From assembly GCA_965153455.1 (NCBI GenBank), contig OZ234499.1, forward strand, positions 10,598,271-10,662,270: a stretch of DNA of 64,000 bases. The letters run 5' to 3'. Both the position numbers and the translations under genes were made by a program. Of this stretch, positions 60,001 to 64,000 are shown piece after piece; the stretch's first letter is position 1; every line of letters begins with the position of its first letter. The DNA comes from Sphagnum compactum (taxonomy: Eukaryota; Bryophyta; Sphagnopsida; Sphagnales). The notes beneath the pieces are model-generated. The model was not told the DNA's origin and ran no database searches. It worked only from the letters and a program-made list of their open reading frames with translations.

Positions 60001-62858
60001 TAAGCATTAGAAATTGATGAAACCCTGCCAAACTTTACAAAAAGAAAGCACCCAAAGAAAGGGAGAGAAAAAGAAGTAAGGGGAAAGGATTTCACAGAAC
60101 CAGTGTGAAGGAATGGGATGACTGAATGTAAATTACAAGAAAAAGGAACAAGTAAAAAAGTAGCCAGAGACAGATGTCAAAAAAGTTCAAGTAGCAAAGT
60201 CTAGAAAGAAACAACTCACCCACTGCAAAGTCTTTATTTAAAAGGCAGGGCCAACAAATTACACAACTTACTCAGTAGGGATAAAGAACGGAAGCAGCAA
60301 AGAAATTATTTCTCATTTTAAAAAAAGGGCAAACTGTCAACCTTTATTCCAAAGAAAGTGCATAGTTCTGCCTAATGGGTGGGGACCAACAAATGGCCTT
60401 TGCACCATAGTCACTGCCAGTACTCAGCTGGGTTAAGACCTTGAACCGGAAAGAAGTTTTTTCCAATGAGTGAATTCTGAAGAAAGCTTCAATCATTTTT
60501 TCAGGTAATGTGGAGTGCAGGTGTTTGCAGATTACAGTTCCATATTACATAACATCCATTCAGAGTAATATTCCTGAATGTAATTTGCCAGTCTGCTTCT
60601 AGACAGCAGCAGCTCAGGCAGACCTGTCGGTTACCCTAGAGAAGCCACAACGACAACCAATGTATATTACAGGATATAATCTGCTTGGATTAGCCATTCA
60701 TATTCCCCAACTATTGGGTGTTTGCAAAGCAAGCAAGAAAATAGCCAACTTAAATATGGAATATGATAATAACCTCCTAATGGCCATAATAGCTAGCCAA
60801 AGCAGATTACATATTTGGACACAGAGATATCAGCACTCTTTATATTGGGGAAGGTCCTACTATGAGGCCATTACACAATTGGACCTTAGGGTGAAGCCCG
60901 TTGTTAAGGCCTATTGCCCTGACAGCAAGGCTTTCTCTGGTGCAACTACAGAGTAGCTCTTCAGCTTCACAGCTGAGATGAGCTGAGATGCAATAAAAGA
61001 AATGACGGTTGTTCAATCCCAACAATCTGCCTGCACTCCTTGAAATCAAGAGGAACCTCACTGCAGCCTGGAGTGGGAAGTCGTGCTTTGGGAGGTCCTC
61101 CAATTTACGCCGTGATTTTCAGCTTAACACTAAACACTAAGGGATCATCCCCTTTCCTTGGACCCCATACAACCAGGCCAAGCAAGTCAAATTCATCAAC
61201 TCCTTCGTTTGTTTGTAATTGCCTGATTGCATGACCAAAACACCTGTTCTGGCATGATCATTACATGTTCTTACACATGATTTCATGTCATGGCTTCAAA
61301 TGAGTGTTGGTCCTGCATTAGCTTTTGAGTATGCTAGGCGGCTCCTGGTGAGAACTTGAAGTGCATAGAGTTTCACTAGTGTCAAAGATGTTTGTTTGAA
61401 ACATTGATACCAATAGTCTACTATGTATATTGATTGGTGAGCTCATAGTACATGTTTATTAGGTACTAGACTGACACTCATTACAATTTACATCTTTGAA
61501 CTCCACATTAACAAAATAGTTTGTCAAGACTCAACATGTGGGCATGAGAAAGTACCTATTGACACATCTTCATTTAACTTATTCAAAGTGGATTTGGGGC
61601 TAGTCATCAACTCTTGTTTTGGGGGCCATCCATAAGTAGTCCTTGCCAATTGGGTGCCATACCTACTTGGAAGAGGAGCAAGATGGGCTGGTTCACATTC
61701 CCCCAAAAAAGAAAAAGATTTGGGGTAACTAACTACACATGTGTTTACTTACAATTCATCATGTTGTAATATGTGTGGCCTCCTGTGTCCTATCCATCCA
61801 CACAATTAACTATTCTTAACTCATAGAAGTGGTGCCGGCATCTTTGAAATTTTGCAATAAGTTGAGTTTATTTGTTGATGGATTGACTTTGAATGGAAGT
61901 TGAATATTGCATTCATTTTGTTAATAGCTGTTAGTGGATTATTCATTAGGAGATAGATAGAGAATGATATTTGTGATTGATGGTGCAAATACAATATTAT
62001 TGTTGACAATGCAAAATTTGACTCCAATAGAAGGTTTTAGTATTGATTTGGGGAAATCATCATTCCAATGTTCTAAATTGTATGACTTACAAAGTTCCTT
62101 CCATGACTTTTATACACAATTGTTGGAGTTAGTTTTGTACCAGCAACAAATGGGCTTTTATTTTGAATTTGTTGAATTGAGGAGCAAATGTTGAGTAACA
62201 GTAGTGTCAAGGGGGAGACATCTTTATATTTGTTCTTTGTGCCACTTTATTCTTGCAATAACTGACATGAGATAAGAGGCCCACACATGCTACGTGCTTA
62301 ATAATTCCATAGAAATGCCTACTATTGACTGACATATATTTGTTTGTTTTGTGAGTAAAACATTTGCCTGACAAGACAGATGTTGCTCCACTAGGCAGAA
62401 CTATCCTATCATTAGCAAGCTCCGAAGGCCTGTGTATCATTACAATTGCAAGATCTGAGTTTCCTAGTCTGCCCATTGTGCATGAACAAAATCACCAATA
62501 AAATTACAATGGCCCAAAATCACAATGCTAGTCAGCACACATCCCGCATACAAAAAAGTCACAATTTTTTTAACAATGGCCAAATGACAATGGCAAGCCT
62601 CTGCTACAAATGTATTCTCAGCTAGTCTTTAATGAAATTTAGGCACTTTCGAAAAAGAAAAAGAAGTTAGGGATTCCACAATCGTTTATTTGAAACCCAC
62701 CACCAGCCCACCACAACTGCCCCTTCTTCATTCCTCATGAAACTTTGTCTTCCCCATAACAATTTTTCTTTTAAAAGAACAAAAAGTTTGTTCAAAATCC
62801 ATTCTTTTTAGTAGGTTACTAATTAATCTATTTGCCTGCATGCCTTTTATTTGAACCT
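57071..62858. other. Intergenic DNA, no gene recognised
   Basis: 57372-57799 has a run of overlapping - strand ORFs that are Phe/Ser/Leu-rich from a purine-rich + strand; I take them as compositional. The remaining ORFs, including 60660-60956 (+), 61964-62194 (+) and 62207-62476 (-), match nothing I know. No tRNA or other RNA gene was found. Confidence 0.4.
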
Positions 62859-62929
62859 TCAAGAAAATTCTGTTGTAGATGGATGCATGATGATCCTTCT
62901 CATCATATCATCATCAAAGTCGTAACGGA

Positions 62930-63480
62930 CTTTGTTGGAGCAATTTTCTGTTTGTTTTAAGTCGTCCTCATTTCGGGCCTTGTTTTCCTCGTTTCCCGTT
63001 GCTGCCATCTTCCCATCCTTCCGTCTGCTGCGGACTCGTTCGATTGCGGAAGTCGCGTTCTGGGGGTACCTACCTACCGCGAATCCGGTAGAACAGAAAA
63101 AAGAAAAGAAGAGTCGTGTGGAGAGTCCGTCCCGCGTTGCTTCGGGCGGTGACCCCATTGCCATTCTTCTTCCAGAGCCGCACTTAAAAGCAACGGCGGC
63201 GTCTTGTCCGTTGTGCGCACAGATTTGTTCTCTCACATGTGCTGTAAATGATAAGGTTCACCGCTTATGTAGCCTGCATCTTGTTCCTGATCCTGGAGCA
63301 TTCTTAACTCCCTAGCAGGAGTACCCTCATGTAGCTAGTGTTGGTAGGAAGCTGTTCGGATCCCGATTGCTACGGTTGGGTGCTGGATTTTATTTTCTGT
63401 TTTTTCGTTGTCTTTTATTTTGTGTGTTTGCAGTAGGTGACCTGCTCTTAGTTTGATTGTGGTGCAGGTTTTGTTTTGAT
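62930..63480 (+). promoter_or_regulatory. CpG-rich promoter-like region
   Basis: After 20 kb of CpG-poor DNA, this stretch has many CpG dinucleotides (for example TTCGATTGCGGAAGTCGCG near 63040 and TACCGCGAATCCGG near 63075). ORFs of about 125 codons are open on both strands here (62932-63315 +, 62859-63236 -), but neither resembles a known protein and open frames are expected in GC-richer DNA. I read it as the promoter and possible first leader exon of a + strand gene starting near the window end. Confidence 0.45.
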
Positions 63481-63487
63481 ATCTCTA

Positions 63488-63508
63488 AGAGAGAGAGAGA
63501 GAGAGAGG
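63488..63508. repeat. (GA)n microsatellite
   Basis: A GAGAGA run of about 20 bp within the probable 5' leader. GA/CT runs are typical of plant core promoters and leaders. Confidence 0.85.
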
Positions 63509-64000
63509 GAGAGGGGTTTTGATAGTTGGGTCTTTTGTTGATAGATTGCTGAATTTTGCTGTGCTCGTTAGTGCCTTTAAGGACGTGTGTGTTTGCGGGT
63601 GGCAGCAGCAGCTGTGGCTTGACGAGTACTTGATCTCGGTAGGAGGTGATTCCGTGGGTGTGTTCAGCAGCGTCTGTGAATTTGGATGTGGTAGAGACAC
63701 TGAGAACTGGATTGTATGTATTTTGTTTTGTTTTGGGTTTTTGGTTGCAGCATTAGCATTTGGTGAATGCGCGCCAGCCATTCGTGTATCGCGGGATCGT
63801 GGGCTCATGTGGCTGGGGAATGCGAAAGAATGTGCGTGTAGAGCAGGGTGTCTTGTGGTCGAAGGTTTCGTGGTTGATTGTGAATTGTGTGTGGAATGCC
63901 ACCAGCGTAATGGACACTAGGCATTTGTTTAGGGAAACATGAGCAGTTGTTGAGACTGCGCAAAGCTTGAGAAGTGTGCTGAGGGAAGAAGATGGCGATG
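63509..64000 (+). CDS. Probable 5' leader and first codons of a gene running off the window
   Basis: The last nine bases are ATGGCGATG, preceded by GAAG, which is a good plant start context (A at -3, G at +4; Met-Ala-Met). The upstream 480 bp is GC-richer, holds several ATGs followed by short ORFs, and has an acceptor-like TTTTGGTTGCAG at about 63739-63750, suggesting a leader intron. Only the first three codons (63992-64000) would be coding, so the product cannot be named. Confidence 0.35.

Noticed and set aside
60660-60956. + strand ORF of 98 codons
   Set aside because: No family resemblance, and the surrounding composition is intergenic.
62859-63315. Opposed ORFs of about 125 codons in the CpG-rich region
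   Set aside because: Both are open because the region is GC-richer; neither has recognisable domains, and splice or polyadenylation context is lacking. Treated as promoter-like DNA.

Overview
This window looks like nuclear DNA of a land plant with a large, repeat-rich genome. The evidence is AT-rich sequence, multi-exon genes with GT-AG introns, a plant-type tRNA-Gly(GCC), an L1-type LINE, a tRNA-derived SINE and many small inverted-repeat elements. Gene dispersion and the style of the LINE proteins suggest a gymnosperm, fern or lycophyte rather than a compact angiosperm genome; that placement is inference. Only about 10 kb carries recognisable genes.

Layout. 1-8.4 kb: no gene; several inverted-repeat (MITE-like) elements, a 108-bp tandem repeat and strand-switching CTAC/GTAG tracts. 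8.4-19.9 kb: very AT-rich, unrecognised repeats. 19.9-24.75 kb: a decayed LINE on the + strand (CCHC knuckle, AP endonuclease, reverse transcriptase) split by an insertion of about 0.7 kb. 25.76-25.93 kb: a SINE on the - strand. 27.3-27.56 kb: a MITE with a 9-10 bp target duplication. 28.9-29.5 kb: a broken glyoxal-oxidase-like gene (-). 33.3-34.1 kb: an intact but unrecognised acidic protein (-) with a twice-used FVExxGLxVPTWTF motif. 35.4-39.9 kb: a complete 12-exon FAD-dependent phytoene-desaturase-like gene (-). 40.04-40.11 kb: tRNA-Gly(GCC) (-). 40.26-43.09 kb: a complete 9-exon short-chain dehydrogenase (+), an orthologue of FOREVER YOUNG (FEY). 43.1-62.9 kb: repeats only, with minisatellites at 49.2-50.1 kb and a dispersed repeat family shared with 13.3 kb. 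62.9-64 kb: a CpG-rich promoter-like region and probable 5' leader of a + strand gene whose start codon may be the last 9 bases.

The desaturase-like gene and FEY are divergent, with start codons 360 bp apart and the tRNA gene between them, so one short interval holds two Pol II promoters and one Pol III gene. Both gene models were assembled exon by exon. Every splice phase closes, giving predicted proteins of 598 and 367 residues with all expected cofactor and catalytic motifs. One intron of the desaturase-like gene uses a GC donor.
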